Source: Xestospongia bergquistia (Eukaryota > Porifera > Demospongiae > Haplosclerida > Petrosiidae). From it: a stretch of 64,000 nucleotides of DNA. The notes beneath the pieces are model-generated. The model ran no database searches, had not been told where the DNA came from, and saw only the letters and a list, made by a program, of their open reading frames with translations. Numbering within the stretch: position 1 is the stretch's first letter; each line of letters begins with the position of its first letter. The DNA is taken from positions 7,851,057 through 7,915,056 of the forward strand of contig OZ014415.1 of the NCBI GenBank assembly GCA_963965975.1. Direction: 5' to 3'. Positions 53,756 to 64,000 of this stretch are shown in pieces. The translations under genes and the position numbers were made by a program.

Positions 53756-55646
53756 CTAATAGTCCTCCATGTCAACAAGTAATAAACTTAAGAGCTCCAT
53801 CGCATCCAATACATTTCTAGGTTGCTGAAGTGAATGTTCCTCCATAAGACAATATGCATACTCTTCAAATTCTGTACTGCATATCTTAAGAGGTAGGCTA
53901 TATGTAGATTTAGCATACTCAAAGAGGTCCTTGTCAAGGTTGCACTTATAATCAATAGTACCTAAATTTAAGATTTCATTGTAAACACAGAGATGTCATC
54001 ATGAATCCATACTTACCTGACTGCTCTGGTAAGAAAAATAATATCTCTGGAATACCTCCAGGGGTTTCAGCTCTTTTACTTGGACGTATGTTGTGATGAT
54101 TCCACTCATTAACAAGATTTCTCAACTCAATTCTGATGACTGGAATAAAACAAAATCTAACTGCTTCACTACAAAAAAAGCAATATCTACATTAAATTGA
54201 TAGCACTTGGACAGGTAGCCTATAAATAGAATATTGATGTCAACAGTAGGTTGAAATGTGTATTGTTAAACCAATAATGTGGAGTTTCCCCTATTTCGGT
54301 ATACGAAAACAGAAAATGTTAAAACCTTACATGTGCTGATCTAAAGAGTCATCCACACAACCAGATGAGATTAAATCCTGTTGAAATTACAGCATTACAG
54401 TAAATATTTTGTTACACTTACTTTAAAGAATGTGATCCACCAGTCAGTTAATCGAGTACGCAAATATGACCACCATGCTTCTATCCTCTGTGGTACATTA
54501 AGATAACACAATAACATTAATAAGAAAAAAAATACAAACCTGATTAGAGCTTGACCTTCCATATCTAAAACTCTTTTCACCAGCAAATTCATCAGTGTGA
54601 TTGCTACGTAAAGATGGATGAAGAAAACATATAATACTATTTTCTGTTCCGCGATCAGTGCGCAAGATACAAGGAAGACCTATAAAATTTCAATAAATTT
54701 AAGAGTAATTTACATAACAAACTTTACCATTTAAACATTCAATAGCATCAAAATAGTGTTGTGCAACAATTTGTGGATCATTATTAGAAGACCCGCAAGC
54801 CATCCATATGATTCTTCTAGAATATCTAAATTAATTAAGGTTATATGCAGTGAAGATTTAGGACAACAAATTACCCATCAATACAACCATGAATGGTGAT
54901 TCCAAATGGTTTTAGCTTGTCATATCCGTCACAATGCCAGATAAAATTGGGGCCCTTAAAGTAGCAATAATTATTATTATTCAAGACATCAACACCAATC
55001 AAGTATACGAATTACCTTGCTCCTATAAACTCTACGCTTCAATCTGCAACGTGCTCGATCAAGAGATCCCTGTGGATCTAAAATTGGCAAGAGCATCATC
55101 ACGGTATCACTAATAAGTGTTATGAAACAGAGAATCAAAAATTAACATCAACTAACCGTCTAACACTCATTTGATGTGTTATTTTAAGCCTATTCAACAT
55201 ACTTCTGTATCCTAAAAGTGAACCTGAGCCCTCTAACTCTTCCTATAGTAGAATATATATATTTCCCACTAGTAATTAATATAAGTTACCAGCTCTACGT
55301 CAATCAGATACCTTTACACACACAACATATTAACCATCCCAAAAAATTTCCCTAGTCTGGTATTGCTACCCCTTCACTAAGACAGAGGAATGAGCTGCAA
55401 CATCAGACTAAGTTTTACCGTAATAGCAGAACAAATAGACGGAATATCTGCCTCCTCTGCCAACGCACTGACTCCAAACTCATGTCTTAAGCGGCGAAGG
55501 TGCCTTTTACTAATTAAGTACCCATGTCTTTGGAGAAGCCTTTGTATGATTCCAGTAGATAGTCCAATCATGGAATAATATATAATTAAGTCATTACGTG
55601 AAAAACTCCTTGAAAAAAACCCTGGAGACAGTGGCACTACAGCCAT
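53756..55646 (-). mobile_element. rve-type integrase transposase gene
   Basis: This minus-strand spliced gene starts at 55646 (MAVVPLSPGFFSR) and ends at a TAG at 53756..53758. The order of motifs is: N-terminal helix-turn-helix type region (IIQRLLQRHGYLISKRHLRR), a linker segment (GYRSMLNRLKI, LDPQGSLDRARCRLKRR), the RNaseH-fold core (FIWHCDGYDKLKPFG, IHGCIDGYSRRI, SNNDPQI, LRTDRGTEN) and the region around QRIEAWWSYLRTRL. This is the integrase-core protein found in many animal genomes, probably of an IS3EU- or Ginger-like DNA transposon. It lacks capsid or envelope genes, and terminal repeats were not found. It looks largely whole, with several short introns. Its exact family and age are uncertain. 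Confidence 0.75.
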
Positions 55647-55696
55647 TTTTCTCGAGTCCTCAGCAACAGATCCTTAGACACTGATAACACGTGCTT

Positions 55697-55725
55697 CCAA
55701 TGGAAAATGGAAAATGGAAAATGGC
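55697..55725. repeat. AATGGAAAA tandem repeat
   Basis: Three to four consecutive copies of a 9-bp ATGGAAA(A) unit just upstream of the integrase gene. Confidence 0.8.
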
Positions 55726-55790
55726 TATAGCAAACTGGCTATACCGTATTAGTCTAAATAATCTGAAATTAGACTTTGTGCGTAAATTTT

Positions 55791-55899
55791 TTTGGAAATT
55801 TTCATTTTTAAATAGAAAGTACGAAGTAAAAATCGAAAACTGCAAAGTGAATATGAAATTACGAAGTAGAAATGGATGGCCGCCTTCGGCTTCCGTAAT
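55791..55899. repeat. 110-bp dispersed element, copy 2
   Basis: Near-identical to 42362..42472. It lies about 150 bp upstream of the integrase start codon, in the same relation to the neighbouring minus-strand gene as copy 1. Confidence 0.85.
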
Positions 55900-56118
55900 A
55901 AGTGGAGGGTGGGTGATCAGAAACTGGCCTGAAGTAGTATTGCAGAAGAACCCATAGCAATTACAGCCCTAATTGTGTGGGTGATGCTATATGCTAGCTT
56001 CATGGTTGGAATACACTCATAGCCAGCTACTGTAGTGCGATAGGCAAGGTGCCTTCTTCAAGGCATAACTTAATTCAGACTACTCTCAGTCCAACACCCT
56101 TTTATTATTATTATTTAG

Positions 56119-56172
56119 TCACTAATGGAGTTAGGAGCAACTATTTGTCATCCTCGATCACTAGACTGTTGT
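56119..56172 (+). pseudogene. Partial duplicate of a MUTYH exon
   Basis: It carries an acceptor-like ATTTAG, then bases equal to the start of the iron-sulphur exon at 56782 (TCACTAATGGAGTTAGGAGC ...), through ATCACTAGACTGTTGTAAAT, after which homology ends. It stands upstream of exons that should precede it, so it is a misplaced partial copy. Confidence 0.8.
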
Positions 56173-56303
56173 AAATATTTATTATTGCTTATTAGCATAT
56201 GAACTTTATAATAGGCAGTTATCTATTATCATCAGCAGTCATCTTCTATTATCTTGACACATGCTCATAGTTTGAATGTAGTTATTGTCACTTCGGCTTG
56301 TAG

Positions 56304-57770
56304 GTGGTCCAAGATTTAGGTGGAGTATTGCCAACGTCTTTTGAAGGATTATTAAAGCTACCAGGTATTGGAAAATACACAGCAGGTACTTTATATAGCA
56401 ATATCCTAATACAATATACACACTCTATATAGGAGCTATAGCATTTATTGCTCTTAATGAAGTGAGCTATTAATAGGTTATTTTGAGGATGTAATATATT
56501 GTAGGCAGTAGGTGCTGTTGATGGGAATGTTATTAGAGTTATGTCAAGATTAAGAGTGATTGGAGCTCCTACTGACTCTAAACAAACTCAAGATCACATT
56601 TGGTATGGATATAGCTGGTGAGTGATGACTTCAATGATGTGCTTTTAATAACAGGAGTTTAGCAAATATGGCTGTACCAGCTGGTCAGGCTGGAGACTTT
56701 AATCAAGTTAGTTTAGTAGAGTGATTATAATATCTGTTTAAATTAGTCACTTTATAATTATGTCTTCTTCATTGCCCTTAGTCACTAATGGAGTTAGGAG
56801 CAACTATTTGTCATCCTCGATCACCAAAATGTTGTAAATGTCCAGTACAAGAGCTATGTATGGCTCATAAACAAGTTAGTTTAACTACGTTCTCTTATAT
56901 AATAAATTCTAGAACACTTCATTATTTGTTTTTATATCACAGTCTAAACAGAAATTAAATAAAGGAGGTATTAATCATTCTTTTAAACCTGTTGTATCAA
57001 GATCAGATAACGAAGAGACACTGAAGTTACACAGTGAGAGAGAGAGCTCGAGAGAGAGAATATATTACTTCAGATCAGTGTTATTATTGATGTATTATTG
57101 TAGATTGTTCATTGTGCTAACCTATTGATAACAAATGGAATCAATTTAAAAAGGTAAGATATATTGATAATATTCCTGTTATTTACTTCCTGTTTCTTAA
57201 GTCTTGGAGTAAGTAATTATCCTATGAAGAAAGGTACTAGATCTGTACCTGTAGAACATGTAAATGATATGAGGTAGTTAGTGAGATGATAATATTATTA
57301 TGTTAGTATGTTTGTGGAGTAATTGTATTAAATGATAGTAATAATAAAAGACAACTTTTATTAAAGAAAAGACCAGAGAAAGGTGAACGAATGAATGGAT
57401 GGATGCATAGATAGACGGATGATTTGATGGATAAACAGATTGACTATTTATCTTGTCAGGTCTACTTGCTGGACAATGGTAATTCTACATCTTTTATCTG
57501 TTATTTCTGTTACTATCCTTTTTCTCTCTTTATAGTATCCATTATGTTACTCTACAAAGAGGTCCCTCTGGTCTAAGGTTCTCCATTGCTAGGGGTAAAG
57601 GTAGTCCTAATGGTGACCTCCCCATATGTATATTCAAGGTTGTGTAGCTACTAGAGAAGATCTAATTAGACAAGGAGATATTATGTTAACTGTTAATGTA
57701 TCAGCTTTGAAAGTAACACTCACAAGGTTGCTGTACATACCCTCACTTGTTTCCATGGCGATATTACTTT
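56304..57770 (+). pseudogene. MUTYH: MUTYH-like adenine DNA glycosylase remnant
   Basis: Exons 56304..56385, 56433..56461, 56505..56602, 56655..56706, 56782..56874 and 56943..56967 join in phase. They encode the helix-hairpin-helix (LLKLPGIGKYTAGAIAFIA), the segment with the catalytic aspartate (VDGNVIRVMSR), FNQSLMELGATIC and the iron-sulphur ligands C-x6-C-x2-C-x5-C. Further exons to about 57600 recall the MutT-like C-terminal domain (VCGVIVLND, QLLLKKRPEKGLLAGQW). The enzyme removes adenine opposite 8-oxoguanine. The N-terminal third, with the minor-groove and wedge segments, is not found upstream. A stop follows CSLC near 57120 if the obvious splice sites are used, and the last exons are hard to join. 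It is either a truncated relic or a gene broken by the upstream transposon. Confidence 0.75.
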
Positions 57771-58472
57771 AAAACGTTTGTTCTCCATGATTATTAGCTA
57801 GTATAGACATAATTAACTAACTTCATAATAATAGATATTGTCTATGACGTCACTATCATAACAACATTGGAACTACATATTTGTATAATTATTATTTTTT
57901 CATTTCCTTTATTATATTAGTTTCTCTATTGGTATAACATGTCACATCCAGCTGCTCTGGGTCATCAATTAATAATTACACAAGTTTAAAACCTGTAGCT
58001 AGCTAAAGTTTTATTCCTATTTTGTACGATTTTTTATGCATCCTATACTCTAATTTAGATTCAAATCATAAGGTAATGTTTATTATAAAACAATATATAA
58101 AAGGGTACTATATTATAGGAGAATTTATAGTTAAATTGTAACTGTATTGATTACCCAGAACCTCTTACAATTATCTCTAATTTGGTTACCACTTATAGCT
58201 TACTAAGTCTAACAGCACACCCTAAATTCCAACCAAATCTAAATAACATTGAATTAGATAATACACCTATAAATACAACCAATGTTTTAACTGCTTTGAT
58301 GATACAAAATTAATTAGGTGAGTTGTTTCCCGGTCCCAGGGGAATTGTTTCTTACACAGAGCCACGCCCTCGAAGAAACAAGGTGTGGTTCGAGACGGGT
58401 TGCTGTAAAACTTCGGCTCACTCGTATTCAAGATCCAAGTATATCATCTTGCTAGATTAAAGCTATTAAATA
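57771..58472. other. Intergenic and gene G promoter
   Basis: AT-rich until about 58320. Then a more GC-rich 150 bp (CCGGTCCCAGGGGAATTG, AGCCACGCCCTCG, GTGTGGTTCGAGACGGG) leads to the gene G start exon, and is its probable promoter. Confidence 0.45.
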
Positions 58473-61400
58473 ATGGCTACACCGAGTGAGTTTCAATTTG
58501 CAAAGTAACTAAATCTCATGGTATTCTCGCGAGACTACACCCGGTCCTTTGCTTAGAGAGTAAAGCAAAGTCTGGCCTCGCGAGACAAGTCCCACGGATT
58601 CGCCCTCTTGTTTATTATTATATGAATTGTGTGATTTGTGTCACATTACAGGTGCAAGCATCTTTTTGAATTTTACGTACAGGCCTGTGCATAGGGGTAG
58701 GAACCAGGGGGGCTAGGGGGGCTTTAGCCCCCCTAATGTTGATTAAAGGGGGCTTAGCCCCCCTAATATTGTTAACAAAGTAAAGTTACATGGAAATATA
58801 TTCATCAACTTTGACAAGCTGGTGAACCAGCTTTCAATACTTCAAGATTTTGTCTGAGTAAGTACGCCAAGCCAAGGGATAAAAAAATTACCAAGGTCAG
58901 CACAATGTGTGAAGTAATGTACAGTAACGACTTAGGAAAATCAATATTCACTGAGGTACACAAGCTTTTAACCATTTATTTGACTGTGCCAATGACATCC
59001 GCTACAACAGAACAAACGTTCTCATCACTTCAAAGACTGAAAAAGTATTTATAACATTTTTACAAGGTTTTCAAACTAAAAACATCTGGGAATGCAACCC
59101 CGCTCTCATAGAAGAGTTATTACTACTGATAATATTTTAGCCCCCCTAATCCCTACTATCTTCCTACCCCTATGGGCCTGTGTATCAATGTGTGCTGTAG
59201 TGCATAGATGATGCTCGTGTGCTCGTGATTAGCAAAGGAAGTGAAAAATGACTATATGCAATAATCATTCCTTCCACATATGCAGCACACAGTTGCACAT
59301 AGCAATTAATAATTAAATTTGAGCAAATCCTTACTATCATTAATAAGAGAGTGTACTACTGCCTAAATAATTGATTTGAGTTTAAAGAAGAATTTTACAT
59401 TTTTATGCCAAAGTCATGTCTAATATCTTTACTTTAATATTAGGTAGTATGGATGAGGAATGTGTATCTACTTCACTAGAGATACTCTTGGATCAACAAC
59501 CAGGCTTACTAGAGATAACTACACATGCTAGAACTGCTAAGTGGTATAAATTGGGTGTAAAACTAGAACTGGATAGTGTAGAACGAGATGGATGTACTGA
59601 CTTAGAACATATGTATCAGTTATGGATTCAAGAAAAAGCTGAAATGGCTACTAGGAGGAATTTGTTAACTGCTTTACGATCTATTAGAGAGAATAATGTC
59701 GCTTGGACATATGAAAATTATCTAAGAACACTGGTTAGTTAATCTAATATTTAGTTCAAACTTTGCAATTGTAAACCCTTATTAAGGCTAACATGTGGTC
59801 TACAGTATGTATCATAGTATATCTAGATAGACTAACTAAACAAATGTGATTGGTCAGTACAGTGTTTATAGTATAGGGTATTGGAGTTAATGAGTGTTTA
59901 GGGATATCCATTCAATCAAATTTATTTTAGATAACCTCTGTAGGATTGCTTAGGCTTACAGTTTTAATATGTATGGGTGTGTGTTTACCCATCTGTACTA
60001 ATCTAACTTGATAATGATAGTGTATACAGTTACATAACTTGGTAGAGAGATAGCAAAAGATTAGCTTTATAAATTCTTAACTAAAAGGCTGTTGAAGAAA
60101 GGAAAAGCTTGAAAGCTGAAAAGATCTTTCAAAAGACCTCAGACAGGAAACATTATTTGATACAATAAATTGTTTTGTGTATAAAATATAAAATCAACAA
60201 ATTTGATATGGGAATTTACAAAAAAATGTTTTAAAATATAAGTTAGATCTTGGAAAAACAACGTGCCACCCAGTACATTCACGTCCATGTAGTAGTTGTG
60301 GGAAGCTGATCGAATTAAAATCAGAGAGTCAGCCTAACCACAAATTCAAGTGTACTAAGTAAGATACAAAAATTATTGATGGTATTTAACTATAATAACT
60401 TTAGATGTTCAGAATATATAAGGAAAGAAGATCTAGGGTGTGAAGACTATGATGATAAAAGTTATCCAGAGCAAGTTACTCTCACTGAGAACAAAAGAAC
60501 AAACTCCAAGGTACTGTAATTGGGAAAATTTCATTAGCTTTTACTTAATTTTTCAAATTCATGAATAATAATTTTGGAGCACTCTAATTGGTCAGTTAAG
60601 GCATAACATGGTACAAAAATTGTTAAACTCTTTGCTTTAAATATTGAATGATATTTCATTGCTAACTACAACCACATCTATTTAATTTTTCAATTCCTTG
60701 CCTGTGTTGTGTTTGAGTTAAATAAAGTTGTATATTATACATGATATTATAATATTATATCCAGTACATGCAAAAATCATCAGAATATTGCAATGTATTG
60801 TGAGGGAGTGCATGTCAGTGTAAATGTAGTAATAACTTTCCCTATAATCCTAAGCATCATACATAAACAGGCTAATTAATGAGTATAACTAATTTAATTT
60901 GGCACCAAAATGCAATAGAGTAATATATTATTTAGTCATTGCTTGCAGTTCAATGCATGAGTACGTGAGAACTCAAAATGTGTTTATCTTGAAGTGCCAC
61001 GTTTGAAAGTGGACCAATCAGTTTAATGTTTAAGATTGAGTATTGAAATTAACATTTCCTTAATTTTTGTCTTACAGCAAACTGATCATGAGATGATTTG
61101 GACGAATGGTGGACATTTTAAAGAGTTTCAATTAATTAATAAAGTTTTACAAGGAACTGAAGATGTCAAAATAAGAGATTTGTATGACAAAATCACAAGA
61201 GATTTCTTGAATGGCAAGGCTGGCTCTTTTTTGGGAGAAATAGCTTTTCTTAGTCAAAATAAACGATCCTGTCTAGCACAGGTTGAAAACCAAACATATT
61301 ACACCATAAGATGTTTTGGTAAAACAATTTTGGGAAAGCAAGAGCATACTCATGACAATGAAATTCAACCCAAACAACAGAAATCTTATTTCTTCAAAAA

Positions 61401-61806
61401 ATCCAACTATTCTTTAAAAGGTTGTGCTGGAATTCTGACTTTTACTGTTGAAGGTTCAACACTAGTATACTTTCTAGTTGCTTTTAGAAATTACACAGTT
61501 CAGATTAGAGAGCAGTCCTATAATAAAGTTGTTATACTTCGTATTAATGACAGTGAAATAGAACCAGACGTGCGTTTTTTTTCCAAATTAATGAAAAATA
61601 AAGTGTCATGTCCTAAATTTGATAAATGTTGCTATGTTAATAGTGCTTGTACATTTAAAGCAACAATTGCTTCTAAACAACCGAATATCGAAATACAATA
61701 TGACAATATTGAAATTAAAGTTTCAATGACTCATTATCACCAATCTCAAGTCATTGTAACAGTATCCAGTAAAAAATTAAAAGAAATCACTAGTGGAGAA
61801 CAATAA
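58473..61806 (+). CDS. Gene G: death domain, zinc-ribbon-like segment, large C-terminal domain
   Basis: The model is join(58473..58485, 59444..59733, 60243..60358, 60405..60510, 61078..61806), coding for 417 residues with all phases matching. A 13-nt start exon (MATP) is followed by a death domain (about 5-101) close to that of gene C (LELDSVERDGCTDLEHMY, WIQEKAEMATRRNLL). The next two exons encode a Cys-rich segment (CHPVHSRPCSSCGK ... KCTKCSEY) with the spacing of a zinc ribbon. The last exon encodes 242 residues, mainly beta-rich, with IRDLYDKITRDFLNG, QVENQTYYTIRCFG and LKGCAGILTFTVEGS. The latter pattern weakly recalls actinoporin-like folds, but I do not claim that function. An alternative is termination two codons after 59733 (LVS then stop), giving a 103-residue death-domain-only protein. 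Intron 1 contains a TCTCGCGAGA palindrome pair and a hAT-like element. Confidence 0.7.
58525..58585. promoter_or_regulatory. Paired TCTCGCGAGA palindromes in a hairpin
   Basis: TCTCGCGAGA at 58525..58534 and CTCGCGAGA at 58577..58585 flank complementary sequence (CCTTTGCTT and AAGCAAAG), so the whole stretch can fold. TCTCGCGAGA is a known CpG-type promoter motif in vertebrates, bound by BANP. It starts 40 bp after the gene G start exon. It could be promoter-proximal control or a small inverted-repeat element. Confidence 0.55.
58679..59181. mobile_element. Truncated hAT-like transposon
   Basis: Inverted ends of the form ACAGGCCTGTGCATAGGGGT ... ACCCCTATGGGCCTGT, with G-rich subterminal repeats (GGGGGGCT / AGCCCCCC). 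Inside, the plus strand retains MTSATTEQTFSSLQRLKKYL, the typical hAT dimerisation segment near the transposase C-terminus, with multiple stops elsewhere. It is an internally deleted copy within gene G intron 1. An 8-bp target duplication was not clear. Confidence 0.7.
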
Positions 61807-61807
61807 A

Positions 61808-61829
61808 AGTAATATATATATTTATATAA

Positions 61830-61892
<63 letters not shown>
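61808..61892. repeat. (TA)n microsatellite after gene G
   Basis: About 85 bp of TA with TTTATA interruptions starting a few bases after the gene G stop codon, in its 3' UTR. Confidence 0.9.
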
Positions 61893-61895
<3 letters not shown>

Positions 61896-62281
61896 TAATA
61901 ATGCTAATATAATATGCTATATGCTAATATATATATGGTGTTGTGAAGTAGAATAAACTTTTATATAAGAATTAATTGTAACTATAATTATTATTCTTTT
62001 TTTGCAAAATACCAAATTATAGAAACAGCAACAGTTTTAACAGCACAGTTACTGACCTAAAAAAGGCTCTAAAATTGTGATTAATTGTAAATGCCACACC
62101 TATGTTTTAATGAAGATCAACTCACTTGTAAACAAAAGTGCATTGACTTCCTTCACCAATGAGGTCATTTTCATCAAAAATTATTTTATCTGTATCTAGA
62201 CAAAAAATTATATGAAAAAACACAAAAGTACATTGTGTCAATGCAACATTTATAAAAATATGGCTGAATACTTCAATATTA

Positions 62282-62700
62282 CCGTAAGGGTACAAATTTT
62301 CATGTTTTTTTATTATTTAAGGAAATAACTTTCGTGTTTAGTGGGTGTTAAGTATTAATTAATGGCTGTGGTATCAGACACGTGTTGTGAACACAAGCTT
62401 ATGGCTAGCTATTCCTATGAATCCATGGTGAGATGGTACCATATATATAAGAAAATCTGGGAGGCAGTTGACGGAGAAATACTTCAGTGTAAAAGAGAAG
62501 AAATAACCAACATGATCCCTTTGCAATAGCCGTTATCAAGGACAACACCGTAATAACATTCTTGAAATCCACATGTTTACACATAGTTATTGAGATCACG
62601 TGATTATACGTGGGTGGAATAAAAGTTAAATTTTGTGATAAAACACCAACCCACGAATACAGCGAAATTAAACCCCCCACGAAAATTAATACCCTTACGG
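62282..62700. mobile_element. MITE with CCGTAAGGGT ends and TA target site
   Basis: A 419-bp element whose ends are inverted (CCGTAAGGGTACAAATTTTC ... GAAAATTAATACCCTTACGG) and flanked by TA. The outer bases CCGTAA and the following AAATTTTC resemble the MITE at 27705..27871, so both may use the same transposase. Open frames inside are chance. Confidence 0.8.
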
Positions 62701-63006
62701 TATGTTACATCACAAACTTGAAACCTCCTAAAAGGGGTCTGCAATTTCCAGCTAAAAGTGTAGGATGTTTTAAATTAGTGCGCATGGGAAAAAAATTAAT
62801 AATTCATCAGTTGCTACATCCATCAGTGGTCATATCGCATAGTCAGTATTAGCATGTTTTATAAAACAATGTTTAGACCAAATGAAACTCTTCATGTATC
62901 AGTTAGAAGGAGTGCTATCTTTTCTAGTAATAAAGCAATATGATATATAATGCAATAATCAATGTAAATGATATTTTATATCATATAGTCTATTATCAAA
63001 CTAGTC

Positions 63007-64000
63007 CATAGATACATTGTGTACCTATTGTGTATTCAAAGTAGTATCATATCTACAAGATAGTGACATGGGTATAGAAACTATCTTTATTATCAATAAT
63101 AAATTAGCTTAGAAGTTATAGTGTTAAATATTTGAAATCTCTCAACCAAGTTTTGTAACTATATACACTATCATTGTCAAGTTAGATTGCTGATACAAAC
63201 AGACAGAAACAAATACATAACAATACTGTGAGACTAACCAATCCCACAGAGATCATCCATGATGAATTGGATATCCCTAAACACACACTAAACCCTATGG
63301 CCTATACCCTAGTCTGTAGACTGTAAACCCCGTATTGACAAATCTCTTTGGTTTAGTTATAATAGTCTATCTATATATACTATGATATATACTGTAGATC
63401 AACCACAAGCTAGTTTTTACAAACTTTGAACTGAATATTGAATTAACTAACCTCTTTTCTTAGATAATTTTCATATGATCAACTAACATCATTCTGGTCA
63501 ATAGATCGTAAAGCAATTAACAACTTCCTTCTAGCTGCCATTTTCCTCTTTCTTGAATCCACATACTTGTCAAGTCACTACATCTATCTAGATCTACTTA
63601 CACTATCCAGTTTAGTCGTATACCCAGCTCATGCCATCTAGCAGTTCTGGCATATGTAGTTAGTTCTTCGAGTGAAGGCTGCTCATCTAAGTATTTGAAA
63701 GTCATTTTAGTTACAGTTGCAAAAACTGTATACTTCCGTATTCTGTAACGCCATTAAAAATATTAATAGCACAAAATTTAAAACAAGAAATACCACAAAT
63801 ATTTATTATGTTCAGTTTGTAATGTACAATAAACACGAGATACAACATGTACATGTATGAATGTAAATTAAAACATATATTGTATAGATTAATTTGTACA
63901 AACAGTTTTTGTTTAGCACTGAACAGCTGGTTTTTCAATAGTGTTCATGAAGAGCAACTCTCTTTTAGAATATTAATGTATCTGTGAAAATGATAGATAA
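63007..64000 (+). repeat. Segmental repeat R4, copy 2
   Basis: Direct copy of 20445..21440, cut by the window edge. Together with 62785..63007 (related to R1 at 29660..29880), it shows that R1 and R4 form one longer repeat block. Confidence 0.85.
63440..63700 (-). pseudogene. Heavily decayed death-domain exon
   Basis: It matches the death-domain exon family at DNA level (AGATCGTAAAGCAATTAACA, CATCTAGATCTACAC-type blocks) but carries several deletions and stops. It is the counterpart of the dead exon at 20884..21136 within repeat R4. Confidence 0.75.

Noticed and set aside
62405-62852. Two frames of 80-91 codons
   Set aside because: They lie inside or across the end of the MITE at 62282..62700.

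Overview
The window looks like nuclear DNA of a demosponge, with Amphimedon-type gene content (inference from AT-richness, very short GT-AG introns, and many TIR, death-domain and Roc-COR genes; no search was run). It is an innate-immunity-like cluster of death-fold genes rearranged by duplication and transposons. Exon models were built by hand from splice consensus and reading phase. Almost every domain sits in an exon bounded by phase-1 introns, so domains and linkers can be exchanged without breaking frame.

Layout. 0.5-3.7 kb (-): a death-domain gene, partial at the left edge, with an array of eight 48-72 nt phase-1 linker exons. 6.1-7.6 kb (-): two-exon gene A, two CARD-like helical modules. 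9.0-9.5 kb: integrase fossil. 13.1-17.1 kb (-): gene B (TIR, linker, CARD-like module) between a decayed CARD-like exon and a frameshifted duplicate TIR exon. 17-21.5 kb: dispersed repeats and a dead death-domain exon. 21.5-31.0 kb (-): gene C, a 924-residue CARD-like/Roc-COR/death-domain protein. 33.9-42.3 kb (-): gene D (SAM-like helical module and two death domains). An intron of gene D holds a complete-looking 5.75 kb CACTG-ended DNA transposon with two divergent genes: a SAM-domain protein and a zinc-finger transposase. 43.8-50.9 kb (+): an inverted copy of gene C, decayed in its GTPase exons, whose 3' end is joined in phase to a copy of the gene D tail. 51.6 kb (+): TIR gene E. 52.6-55.6 kb: a convergent pair made of an unknown CxxC protein and an rve-type integrase transposase. 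56.1-57.8 kb (+): MUTYH-like remnant. 58.5-61.8 kb (+): gene G (death domain, zinc-ribbon-like segment, large C-terminal domain). 62.3-64 kb: a MITE and a direct copy of the 20.4-21.4 kb block.

How it may work together (inference): the TIR, CARD-like, death-domain and Roc-COR modules are typical of receptors and adaptors that signal by homotypic death-fold assembly. Both TIR genes keep the Cys-x-x-Glu motif linked to NAD+ hydrolysis in SARM1 and plant TIRs. The most striking features are the cassette-exon array, an identical-type 13-nt start exon shared by genes C and G, the domain-swapped inverted duplicate, and an empty-site/filled-site pair that dates the transposon insertion.
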